A stretch of DNA of 64,000 nucleotides from Desulfovibrio sp. JY (lineage in GTDB: Bacteria > Desulfobacterota > Desulfovibrionia > Desulfovibrionales > Desulfovibrionaceae). The stretch covers positions 558,001-622,000 of the forward strand of contig CP082962.1 of assembly GCA_021730285.1 (NCBI GenBank). Direction: 5' to 3'. Below, in pieces: positions 44,665 to 52,375 of the stretch. Under the pieces are notes generated by a model. It saw nothing but the letters and a program-made list of their open reading frames with translations. It made no database searches and was not told the DNA's origin. The position numbers and the translations under genes were made by a program. Position 1 is the first letter of the stretch; each line of letters opens with the position of its first letter.

Positions 44665-44699
44665 ACCCTCTTCCCTCCTACTCTTCCCTCCCCCTACTC

Positions 44700-45236
44700 C
44701 TACTCCTTGAGCACCGCGCCTTCGCCGGCGAAGAACACGCTGCCGGCCGGCGGCGGCACGGACGCGCCCAGGGCGTTGCGGGCGGAGCTTGATCCGTAGA
44801 GGGCCTTGTAGCCGAAGGAGATGCCGTAATTGCCGGCGGCCTGGTCGGCCGGGGCCAGGGTGAAGGCGAAGGGCACGACCGCGTCCGGCCCGAGCGGCAC
44901 GGCCTTGAAGGTTTTTTCCGCGCTGGCCAGGACGTTGCCGGCCGGATCGCGCAGGTAGGCGGTCAGCGTCAGTTCCTCCAGCCGGTCGACCCAGGGCGGC
45001 AGGCTGGAGGTTATGGGCGTGGCCCGGCCGTGAATGACGTAGGCGTCGCCGGAGAGCGCGCCGGTAAATTCGAAGCGCCAGAATTTCATGGTGATGCTTG
45101 TGGGCGCGGTGGCGATGACCGGGCGCGACTCGAGGTGGGACACGGAAAGGCTGGAGCAGCCGGTGAGCATCGCCACGGTGAGAATCATCGCGGCCAATAC
45201 GCGCGGCGCAACCGCCAAGCGGCGTGGAGACGTCAT
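44700..45236 (-). CDS. Lipoprotein of unknown function
   Basis: The 178-residue product has a basic N-terminus and a hydrophobic stretch ending in AMLTGCSS, a clear lipobox with Cys at about 27. The mature part looks like a single beta-sandwich (KFWRFEFTGALSGDAYVI, LTLTAYLRDPAGNV). No family is recognised. It lies 25 bp downstream of the YkgJ-type gene and probably belongs to the aroK operon. Confidence 0.75.
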   Translation of the reverse strand: MTSPRRLAVAPRVLAAMILTVAMLTGCSSLSVSHLESRPVIATAPTSITMKFWRFEFTGALSGDAYVIHGRATPITSSLPPWVDRLEELTLTAYLRDPAGNVLASAEKTFKAVPLGPDAVVPFAFTLAPADQAAGNYGISFGYKALYGSSSARNALGASVPPPAGSVFFAGEGAVLKE

Positions 45237-45261
45237 ATTTCCTCCCTTTCCGGTTGAAGCC

Positions 45262-45858
45262 CTACTCCCCCGGCCGACGCAGCATCATTTCGGCCAGGGT
45301 CATGTCCACCTTGGGCGGCCGGCCGGCCTTGCTGCCCCAAAGCTCCATCTCCAGCCCGGCCAGACGGCGCAACAGCGGCGTGCGGTCCATGGCCTTGAGG
45401 TTCGGATTTCCCGCCGCCAGCCGCTGGCACGGTTCGCAGCCCGGAAATTCCCGCACGCCCATGCCGCCGATGAGCACATTGGGCACCCCGTGCAGCCGGC
45501 AGATCATGAGCCGCTGCCCGTAGATCCCGCACAGCCCGTCGTCGTTGAGCGGGCACATGATGCGCGGCGTTTCGCCGCGGGAGAGCGCCTCCCGGGCGGC
45601 CGCCACATACTCCCTGGCCCGGCCGAGATAGGCTTCGCGGCGCTCGGCCGGCAGGGCGTCGAGGCCCTTGTGCAGGTAGAGCCACTCCACGAGCGTGTGG
45701 TGCTGGAAAAAACTCACGCAGCAATTTTCGGCGCAGCCCTCGCAGGACAGGCCGGCGGCCGCCGCGGCGGCGGCGTAGGCCGCGTCCATGTCGGCATACA
45801 GCGTGGCCAACTTGGCCAAAACGGTCCGCCTGCGGGAAGCGGGAAACGATACGGTCAC
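45262..45858 (-). CDS. YkgJ-family cysteine-cluster protein
   Basis: The 198-residue protein has the zinc/iron chelating pattern CEGCAENCC near 38-46, then CPLNDDGLCGIYGQRLMICR and CEPCQRL, as in the YkgJ/Fe-S-oxidoreductase-like family. Metal binding is expected; the role is unknown. The GTG start overlaps the aroK stop (GTGA), giving translational coupling. Confidence 0.82.
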   Translation of the reverse strand: MTVSFPASRRRTVLAKLATLYADMDAAYAAAAAAAGLSCEGCAENCCVSFFQHHTLVEWLYLHKGLDALPAERREAYLGRAREYVAAAREALSRGETPRIMCPLNDDGLCGIYGQRLMICRLHGVPNVLIGGMGVREFPGCEPCQRLAAGNPNLKAMDRTPLLRRLAGLEMELWGSKAGRPPKVDMTLAEMMLRRPGE

Positions 45859-46385
45859 GAAGCTATTCCTTTGAGGATTTCCTCGACGCACGCCTCGGGC
45901 GTGACGCCGCAACTGGTCACGGTCACATCGGCCGCCGCCGCGTACAGCGGCTGGCGTTCGGCATAGACGTCGGGCAGGGTCAATCCCGCCGGCACCACGA
46001 AGGCGCGGGCCCCGGGGTCGCCCACCCGGGCAAGAAACGTGGGCAGATCGATGGAAAGATGGACCACCGGCCCGCTCGCCCGCAGCCGGGCCACGGCCCG
46101 GGGGCAATACACCACGGAGCCGCCCGTGGCCACCACGCAACGCTTGACGCCAAGCCCGGCCACCACATCCTCTTCCAGGCGCAGAAAGCCGGCAAGCCCC
46201 AGGCGCGCAAGCAGATCGGCCAGACGCTCGCCGGTGGTGGCCTCGATGAGCCGGTCGGTATCGAGGCTGGCCCAGCCCAGACGTCGGGCAAGCAGCGTCG
46301 CCAGGGTGGTCTTGCCCGCCCCGGCCATGCCGATGAGGCTTACGCAGCGCTCATCCGATATCCGGCTAAACAAAGGTGGTTGCAT
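45855..46385 (-). CDS. aroK: Shikimate kinase
   Basis: This 176-residue P-loop kinase phosphorylates shikimate in the chorismate pathway. GMAGAGKTT (19-27) is the Walker A motif, LDTDRLIE holds the Mg/shikimate Asp, VATGGSVVY is the shikimate-binding loop, and the lid Arg falls in YAERQPLY. Some homologues in this group are annotated as homoserine kinase, but the motifs favour AroK/AroL. It is divergent from gmhA. Confidence 0.88.
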   Translation of the reverse strand: MQPPLFSRISDERCVSLIGMAGAGKTTLATLLARRLGWASLDTDRLIEATTGERLADLLARLGLAGFLRLEEDVVAGLGVKRCVVATGGSVVYCPRAVARLRASGPVVHLSIDLPTFLARVGDPGARAFVVPAGLTLPDVYAERQPLYAAAADVTVTSCGVTPEACVEEILKGIAS

Positions 46386-46549
46386 GGGTCCGCGTCGGCC
46401 GCCGTTGCGGCGAAAGGGACCCTAGCCTTTTTCCCGCCGATTTCAAAGCCGGCCTTTGCCGTCGACGCCAACGTTGTCAGGGAGGCGGCCTTTGGCTAAG
46501 AAGGTGCGGGCGCGACGTTTTCCGACGTCGCCGACCTACGGGAGAATCC

Positions 46550-47164
46550 ATGTCGGAAACGACCCTGCGGCTGATCGCCGCCTATACCGAGGAAGCAAAC
46601 GCCCTGCGCGCGCGTTTTTTTTCCGAAAACGCGGCCCTTGTGGACAAGGCGGCCCGCACCGTGGCCGTGGCCCTGGCCCGGGGCGGCAAAATTCTTTTTT
46701 GCGGCAACGGCGGTTCGGCCGCCGACGCCCAGCATCTGGCCGCCGAATTCGTCAACCGTTTCGAGCTGGAGCGCCCGCCCCTGCCGGCCCTGGCCTTGAC
46801 CACGGACACGTCCATACTTACCGCTATAGGCAACGATTACGGCTTCGACCTGGTCTTCGCCAAGCAGGTCCAGGCCCTGGCCCAGCCCGGCGACGTGGTG
46901 GTCGGCATCTCCACCTCCGGCAACAGCCCCGACGTGCTGGCGGCGCTTCGGGCCGCCCGGGAAAAAGGCTGCGTCACCGTCGGGCTCGCCGGCCGCAACG
47001 GGGCCATCGTGCCGCTTTGCGACATGGCCCTGCTCGTGCCCCACGAACGCACGGCGCTCATCCAGGAAGTCCATATCGCCATCGGCCATCTGCTTTGCAA
47101 GTTGACCGACCATTATCTTTTCGAGGCTGTGGTGGAACTCGGCCCCTATCTCGACGCGGGATAA
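46550..47164 (+). CDS. gmhA: D-sedoheptulose-7-phosphate isomerase
   Basis: The 204-residue SIS-domain enzyme is the first step of ADP-heptose synthesis for the lipopolysaccharide inner core. FCGNGGSAADAQHLAAEF and LTTDTSILTAIGNDYG are diagnostic, and GISTSGNSPDVLAAL is the second phosphate site. The ATG at 46550 follows GGGAG. It heads a plus-strand run with fmdB and hemC. Confidence 0.95.
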   Translation: MSETTLRLIAAYTEEANALRARFFSENAALVDKAARTVAVALARGGKILFCGNGGSAADAQHLAAEFVNRFELERPPLPALALTTDTSILTAIGNDYGFDLVFAKQVQALAQPGDVVVGISTSGNSPDVLAALRAAREKGCVTVGLAGRNGAIVPLCDMALLVPHERTALIQEVHIAIGHLLCKLTDHYLFEAVVELGPYLDAG

Positions 47165-47207
47165 TCCCGGGCCGCCACCCGCCTCATAGTTCAAGGAGCC
47201 TTAGCCT

Positions 47208-47447
47208 ATGCCCATTTACGAATACACCTGCCAGAAGTGCGGGAACCAGTTCGAGGAGATCGTCTCCAGCACGGCCACCGAATGTCCGCCCTGCCCCAAG
47301 TGCGCCTCCACCGACACCAAAAAACTCATGTCCACCTGCCGCACCCGCACCGGTGCCGGCCAGACCGGCGCGCGCACGGCCACGTCCGCCTCCTCGGGCG
47401 GCGGCTGTGCCGGCTGCTCCGGCGGCAGCTGCGCCACCTGCCACTAG
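47208..47447 (+). CDS. FmdB-family zinc-ribbon protein
   Basis: The 79-residue protein opens MPIYEYTCQKCGNQFE. Four cysteines (CQKC and CPPCPKC) form the zinc ribbon, and a Gly/Ser/Cys-rich tail adds CAGCSGGSCATC. Proteins of this family are putative regulators, and their function is not established. It lies between gmhA and hemC with a clear AAGGAG site. Confidence 0.9.
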   Translation: MPIYEYTCQKCGNQFEEIVSSTATECPPCPKCASTDTKKLMSTCRTRTGAGQTGARTATSASSGGGCAGCSGGSCATCH

Positions 47448-47567
47448 TGTTTTTGCGATTGCGCCACTGAGGCGATCCCCGACAGGCAACCAGGCCGGCC
47501 CCGGCAGGACCCGAAACGTCCGCCAGGGCCGGCCCAACCGACGCTTCCCAAGGCGTCCGGACAGCGC

Positions 47568-48500
47568 ATGCGCGATAAACTCGTCATCGCCACACGCGGC
47601 AGCAAACTCGCCCTGTGGCAGGCCAATCACGTCGCGGCAAGGCTCCGGGAAACCTATCCCGGCCTGGCCGTGGACCTGCTCCCCATCAAGACCAAGGGGG
47701 ACAAGATCCTCGACGTGCCCCTGGCCAAGGTGGGCGGCAAGGGGCTTTTCGTAAAGGAAATCGAGGAGGCGCTCCTCGACGGCCGGGCCGATCTGGCCGT
47801 GCATTCCATGAAGGACGTGCCGGCCGAACAGCCGGCCGGGCTCGTGGTCGGCATCACGCCGAAACGCGAGGACCCCTGCGACATGCTGCTCTCCGTGGCC
47901 TACGACAACCTCGACGCCCTGCCCAAGGGGGCCAAGGTCGGCACCAGCAGCCTGCGCCGCAAGGCCCAGCTCACCGCCCTGCGCCCGGACCTCGTTATCG
48001 TCGATTTGCGCGGCAACCTGGATACGCGCGTAAGCAAGCTCACAGACGGCCTGTTCGACGCCATCATCGTGGCCCGGGCGGGGCTCAACCGGCTGGGGAT
48101 CACCGCGCCCAAATCCGAGCGCCTGTGCCCGCCGCGCTTTCTGCCCGCCGCCGCCCAGGGCGCGCTCGGCCTCGAGTACCGCCGCGACGACCGCGAAACC
48201 GCCTCCATGCTGGCCTTCTTCGACCACCCCGAAAGCCGCGACGCCGTGGCCGCCGAACGGGCCTTCCTGGGCCGTCTGGAAGGCGGCTGCCAGGTGCCCA
48301 TCGCCGCCCATGCCGTCATCGACGGCAAGCTACTCTCCCTGGACGGGCTGGTGGCCGATCCGGAAACCGGCCGCACCTTCCGCGACGTGGCCACCGGCAC
48401 CCGCGACGACGCGGTGGAACTGGGCAAGCGGCTGGCCGACTCCGTGCTGGCCATGGGCGCGCGGGCCATCCTGGACGCCGTCTACAAAACCGTATCCTGA
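47568..48500 (+). CDS. hemC: Hydroxymethylbilane synthase (porphobilinogen deaminase)
   Basis: The 310-residue enzyme polymerises four porphobilinogens for siroheme, haem and corrinoids. [28 protein letters not shown] and [11 protein letters not shown] are the substrate-binding blocks. Cys241 (LEGGCQVP) carries the dipyrromethane cofactor. With cobT in this window it reflects a large tetrapyrrole demand. Confidence 0.96.
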   Translation: MRDKLVIATRGSKLALWQANHVAARLRETYPGLAVDLLPIKTKGDKILDVPLAKVGGKGLFVKEIEEALLDGRADLAVHSMKDVPAEQPAGLVVGITPKREDPCDMLLSVAYDNLDALPKGAKVGTSSLRRKAQLTALRPDLVIVDLRGNLDTRVSKLTDGLFDAIIVARAGLNRLGITAPKSERLCPPRFLPAAAQGALGLEYRRDDRETASMLAFFDHPESRDAVAAERAFLGRLEGGCQVPIAAHAVIDGKLLSLDGLVADPETGRTFRDVATGTRDDAVELGKRLADSVLAMGARAILDAVYKTVS

Positions 48501-48502
48501 GC

Positions 48503-49810
48503 ATGGCCAAAACCGCCTTCAAAAACGGCCTGTTCGCCCTGGTGTGCGCCGCCATCCTGGCCTGCATGTGCACCATGGCCGTCCAGAGCCGCCTGAACGC
48601 CCACCCCGACGAGCTGGACCACATCAACGCCGGGCGCTATTTCATCCAGTACTGGGATTTTCCGGCCCTGGACGACCCGCGCCTGGCCCACACCTTCAGC
48701 AACTACGGCGTCACCTACCTCCAGCAGCTCGACGTGGTGTATTTTTTCGCCGGCAAATTCGCCCGGCTCGTCCTGCCCCTGGTGGGGAAGGACTATCTGG
48801 CCCTGCGCTTTTTCAACATCTTCCTTTTCGCCATCCTGATGGCGCTTTTCTTGCGGCTCCCGGACAAGCGCAAGATCGCCTTTGTGCCGCTTTTTATAAC
48901 GCCACAAATATGGTATATTTTCAGCTACTTCAATGGAGACGCCTTTCCCTTTTTCCTGACGTTCTGCATGGTTTTCATCGCGGCCGGGTTCGACCCGCCG
49001 GTCTCTCCCCTGCCGCTCGACCTGCATGATCGCGACTTCCGGCGGCTTCTGTGGCTGGGGGCGCTGCTCGGCATGGTGTGCATCTCCAAGCAGAACTATT
49101 ACGTCTTCGCCGGCTTTCTGCTGGCCTATTTCGGGGTGTGCGGCCGGGCCGTCGGCAACTTCCGCGCCGCGGCCAAAAACGCCGCCGTGGTGTTCCTCCT
49201 GGCCGGAGCGCTTTTCGGGGCGCGCTGGGGCTACAACGTCTACGTCAACCGCACGGTGCGGCCCGAAGTGCCCACGCAAAACGCCGAAAAGTACGCCCGG
49301 GATGACTACAAACCCTCGTCCCAGGAAGCGGGCACCCAGTTCTGGGGCCTGCGCATGCGCGACCAGGGCCTGACCTATCCCCAGCTTTTCAGCATCTGGA
49401 CCTGGCACATCTGGTCCTTTCGCACGTCATTTGGCGTGTACGACTACATGAAGATCTACGCGCCCTACATCTTCTACCGCTACATCGCCTATCTGCTGTG
49501 GGCGCTCATGGGGGCCCTGGCCTTGGCGCTCATCATGCGCGGCGGCCCGGGCGGCACTGCGGCCGTGATGACCTTTCTGGTCTTCGCCGGCCTGACCATC
49601 TTCCAGTCCACCTGGCACTCGTGGGTCGCGGATTTCCAGGCCCAGGGGCGCTACCTCTTCCCCATCGGGGCCATGGCCGGCATGCTGCTGGCCCGCTTCG
49701 CCAAGGCCGCCGACCGCACCCTGCCCGTGACCCTGCCGTTGGCCATTGGCATGCTGCTCCTCTCGTTTTATTCCTTCATCTGGGTGGGACTGGCCAACAT
49801 CCCCAGGTAG
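48503..49810 (+). CDS. Polytopic membrane protein, GT-C / DUF2142-like
   Basis: The 435-residue protein has about nine membrane helices. A conserved-looking acidic motif, AHPDELDHINAGRYF, follows the first helix, the position of the catalytic Asp in GT-C dolichyl-phosphate-sugar transferases and DUF2142 proteins. The long periplasmic segment at about 235-290 is hydrophilic. A role in glycan assembly is likely by fold only. It starts two bases after the hemC stop and lacks its own ribosome site. Confidence 0.72.
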   Translation: MAKTAFKNGLFALVCAAILACMCTMAVQSRLNAHPDELDHINAGRYFIQYWDFPALDDPRLAHTFSNYGVTYLQQLDVVYFFAGKFARLVLPLVGKDYLALRFFNIFLFAILMALFLRLPDKRKIAFVPLFITPQIWYIFSYFNGDAFPFFLTFCMVFIAAGFDPPVSPLPLDLHDRDFRRLLWLGALLGMVCISKQNYYVFAGFLLAYFGVCGRAVGNFRAAAKNAAVVFLLAGALFGARWGYNVYVNRTVRPEVPTQNAEKYARDDYKPSSQEAGTQFWGLRMRDQGLTYPQLFSIWTWHIWSFRTSFGVYDYMKIYAPYIFYRYIAYLLWALMGALALALIMRGGPGGTAAVMTFLVFAGLTIFQSTWHSWVADFQAQGRYLFPIGAMAGMLLARFAKAADRTLPVTLPLAIGMLLLSFYSFIWVGLANIPR

Positions 49811-49829
49811 TTGCCCGAACGCAAGCCCT

Positions 49830-49863
49830 CGCCCCCAAAATGCCGGTGAGCATTTCGGGGGCG
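49830..49863. terminator. Hairpin between convergent genes
   Basis: CGCCCCC-aAAATGC pairs with GCATTT-cGGGGGCG around a 6-nt loop, between the membrane-protein gene and the alcohol dehydrogenase gene. No T-tract follows. Confidence 0.6.
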
Positions 49864-49892
49864 ACACCGACCACAGCGACAGCGGGAGGCGG

Positions 49893-51098
49893 CTACGATT
49901 CGAGGGCCTGGTGGAACAGGCGGGACACCAGATCCGCGTCGGCCCGGACCGGGGAATAGGGCAGCAGCATGCGCGCCAGCGACGACTTGAGCACCAGCCG
50001 CGACAGCGCCGGCACGTCGGCACCGGTGAAATAGCCCCCGATGCCCGTCGGTTGCCCCACGGCCACGAAGAATTCCTTGAGCCTGTCCACGGCCAGGCGG
50101 GCCTCGCCGGGCACGCCGGTCAGTTCCGGGGCGATGGGGGCCAGGATATCGGCCAGGATTTCCGGCGCGGCGGGATACAGGGCGCGCAGCACGGCCGGCA
50201 GCAGCATGCCCAGGCCCTCGCCGTGGGGGATGTCGGCGCAAAGCGCGGCCATGGCATGCTCCAGGGCATGGGGCAGATGCGGCATGCCGCCGTCGAAGCC
50301 CATGCCGGCGATGGCCGAGGCGTACATGAGCCAGTAGCGGGCGGCCAGGTTACCGGGTTGGGCAATGGCCGTCGGCAGGCATGCGGCGATGAGGCGCACC
50401 GCCTCCCGGGCCAGGGCCACGGCGTAGGGCGAGGCCCCGACGGCCGTGGCCGCCTCCAGGGCGTGGGTCATGGCGTCGATGGTCGACGAGACGGTATGCC
50501 GGGCCGGCAGCGAGATCGTCAGCGCCGGGTCCTCGATGGCGTAGACGGGATAGAGCAGGGGCGAACGCAAAGCCGGCCGGTGCTCGCCGTCGGTCGGGGC
50601 CATGGCCAGGGCGGTGCATTCCGAACCGCCGCCGTGGGCGGTATTGATCGCGACGATGGGAGCGGCGGCCGTGACGGGCACGCCCTTTTCCCAGAAATCC
50701 GCCGCGCCCCGGATGGGATGGCGCAGCAGCACGGCCACGACCTTGGCCGTGTCGATGACGCTGCCGCCGCCGATGGCCAGCACGGCCTTGGCCTGCATGT
50801 CCCGGCCGCGCCGCGCCGCCGCCTCGCAGCTGGAGAAGGTGGGGTTGAGCCGCACCCCGTCGAAATGCTCGAAGGCCACATGGCGCTCGAGCATGGGCCG
50901 GACCGTATCCCAGGCCCCGCTGGCCGAGTAGGCCGTGGCGTCCGTGACCACGAGCACCTTGTCCCGACCCGCGGCCGCCATGTCGGCCAGGATATCGTCC
51001 AGGCCACCGAGCGCCCCGACACCGCAGGTGATCCTCGGTGCCGTCGGCCGCAGCACAAAAACTTTGTGGATATCGATCTTTCCTTCCCAGCCGCCCAT
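49893..51098 (-). CDS. Iron-containing alcohol dehydrogenase
   Basis: The 401-residue group III alcohol dehydrogenase has the NAD(P) loop AIGGGSVIDTAKVVAVL. The metal ligands are an Asp and a His around STIDAMTHALEA, then the His residues in MPHLPHALEHAMAAL and DIPHGEGLGMLLP. It probably interconverts ethanol or another short alcohol and its aldehyde, an energy route known in Desulfovibrio. The start at 51098 is preceded by GAGG. A -24/-12-like promoter lies about 60 bp upstream. Confidence 0.9.
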   Translation of the reverse strand: MGGWEGKIDIHKVFVLRPTAPRITCGVGALGGLDDILADMAAAGRDKVLVVTDATAYSASGAWDTVRPMLERHVAFEHFDGVRLNPTFSSCEAAARRGRDMQAKAVLAIGGGSVIDTAKVVAVLLRHPIRGAADFWEKGVPVTAAAPIVAINTAHGGGSECTALAMAPTDGEHRPALRSPLLYPVYAIEDPALTISLPARHTVSSTIDAMTHALEAATAVGASPYAVALAREAVRLIAACLPTAIAQPGNLAARYWLMYASAIAGMGFDGGMPHLPHALEHAMAALCADIPHGEGLGMLLPAVLRALYPAAPEILADILAPIAPELTGVPGEARLAVDRLKEFFVAVGQPTGIGGYFTGADVPALSRLVLKSSLARMLLPYSPVRADADLVSRLFHQALES

Positions 51099-51157
51099 GA
51101 TCCGCCTCGCCGGTTCGGGTCCGGCCATGCCTGGCGCGGCACGCCGGGTTTCTCTGC

Positions 51158-51173
51158 ATCAATTCCCGTGCCA
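51158..51173 (-). promoter_or_regulatory. Sigma54-like promoter of the alcohol dehydrogenase gene
   Basis: TGGCACG-GGAA-TTGAT on the minus strand has a perfect -24 block; in the -12 block the usual GC is GA. From memory, an alcohol dehydrogenase gene of D. vulgaris has also been proposed to use sigma54. Confidence 0.42.
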
Positions 51174-51391
51174 TCGTGATTCGCAAATTATTGCAATGTG
51201 TTATCCAAAACGTAGCACACCAGGCCAAGACAACCCTTCCCGCAACGCCCGGCAAGGCCCCCACCAGCCCCTCCCGCAGGCGCGCCAACAGCCGCCAGCC
51301 GGGGATTCGCGCCCATGGGTAAAGAAGAAACACCCCCCTGCCGCACCTGGGAATTAATGACCCGTTTTTCCCATAAGGAAATCTATTGCCC

Positions 51392-51440
51392 AAAAAAATA
51401 CCGCGGCTTCGTCCGGTTTGACGAAGCCGCGGCGTTTTTT
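51392..51440. terminator. Bidirectional intrinsic terminator
   Basis: A perfect 13-bp stem CCGCGGCTTCGTC / GACGAAGCCGCGG is flanked by a run of As on the left and Ts on the right. It ends the minus-strand repeat-protein transcript. Confidence 0.88.
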
Positions 51441-51499
51441 GGGCGCACGAGCAAGGGTGCGGCCCGACCTGCGCCGGGCCGTGCCCGCGACGGAAAGCT

Positions 51500-51991
51500 C
51501 TACGGCGCCACAGTGGTGGAGCGGGTCACGGTGCCGCTTTGTCCCTGGGGGCCGGTCGAGGTGGTGGTGTTGGTCCAGGTCTTGGTGACCGGGTCCCACT
51601 GCCCTTGCGACGTACGGTTGACGCTGGCCCCGCCGGGGCCGGTGGCGGTGCCGCTATGGGTATAGCCGCCCGGGGTGCGGGTGGTGGTGGCATTGCGGTT
51701 GACCGTGGCGCCGCCGGGGCCGGTGGTCGTGCTGCCCGTGTTCCAGGTCCGGGTGGCCGGGTTCCATTGGCCGGTGGAATTGCGGGTGGCGCTCTGGCCG
51801 CCGGGGCCGGTGGTGGTGGCACTGCGGCTGTAGCCGCCGGGCGTGCGCACGGTGGTGGCCTCGTTGGTCACGGTGCGACCGCGGGGACCGGTCGCCGAAC
51901 TCTTGCGCCGGAAGGCATGGCCGTTTCCGGATTCGATCAACATCAGGCCGATGAACAAAACGATCAGGGCGACAAGGCGGATGGCGTTCAT
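51500..51991 (-). CDS. Secreted Gly/Thr-rich tandem-repeat protein
   Basis: The 163-residue protein has an N-terminal hydrophobic stretch (about 4-20), a signal peptide or anchor. The rest consists of about two 55-residue units built from RTPGGY(S/T), TGPGG, (R/N)(N/R)xTGQW(N/D)P and TWNTGSTTT. The composition suggests an extracellular or cell-surface structural protein. No family is recognised. A near-consensus sigma54 promoter precedes it and a strong terminator follows, so it is a monocistronic, specially regulated gene. Confidence 0.78.
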   Translation of the reverse strand: MNAIRLVALIVLFIGLMLIESGNGHAFRRKSSATGPRGRTVTNEATTVRTPGGYSRSATTTGPGGQSATRNSTGQWNPATRTWNTGSTTTGPGGATVNRNATTTRTPGGYTHSGTATGPGGASVNRTSQGQWDPVTKTWTNTTTSTGPQGQSGTVTRSTTVAP

Positions 51992-52079
51992 GGGAGCGCT
52001 CCTCGTTGTTGGCACGGCTTGGTTGCAAAGGGTGCGCGCCGAGGGCGCGCGGTGCTCCATGCTGTCCTCCTACCCTACT

Positions 52080-52095
52080 AGCCAGGATCGTGCCA
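52080..52095 (-). promoter_or_regulatory. Sigma54 promoter of the repeat protein
   Basis: TGGCACG-ATCC-TGGCT on the minus strand has a perfect -24 block and correct GG-N10-GC spacing. The start is predicted near 52068, giving a leader of about 77 nt. Confidence 0.68.
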
Positions 52096-52192
52096 AGCCT
52101 TACCCGCCCCAAACATGGCCAGGGGCCTCATTGACGCCCGGGCGCAAGCAAGGCGAAGGCGGCCTTGAGCTTGCGGACAAAGCCAGATGCAT

Positions 52193-52314
52193 CAGGCTGC
52201 TGAAAAGGTTCGAGTGCAAGACGCAAAAAAACTCCAAGACCGACGCGTAGATAACTACGCGAGGGTTTGGAGTTTTTGAAGCAACGCAGCAATCGGGCCT
52301 TTGTCGGCAGTCTG
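52193..52314. repeat. 122-bp MITE-like palindromic element
   Basis: Imperfect terminal inverted repeats (CAGGCTGCTGAAAAGG and CCTTTGTCGGCAGTCTG) enclose a central hairpin, AACTCCAA..CGCGTAG-ataa-CTACGCG..TTGGAGTT. It is non-coding and lies in the intergenic space past emrB. A 15-bp direct repeat, CGAAGGCGGCCTTGA, lies on both sides (52154-52168 and 52324-52338). I believe similar elements occur elsewhere in this family; this is from memory. Confidence 0.7.
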
Positions 52315-52317
52315 AAG

Positions 52318-52335
52318 GCCGCCCGAAGGCGGCCT
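52318..52335 (-). terminator. UUCG-tetraloop hairpin after emrB
   Basis: On the minus strand GGCCGCC-TTCG-GGCGGCC forms a very stable tetraloop hairpin 41 bp past the emrB stop. It has little T-tract. Confidence 0.5.
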
Positions 52336-52375
52336 TGAAGGGCCGGCGTATTGCCGAAATGTCGTCGATTCGACC

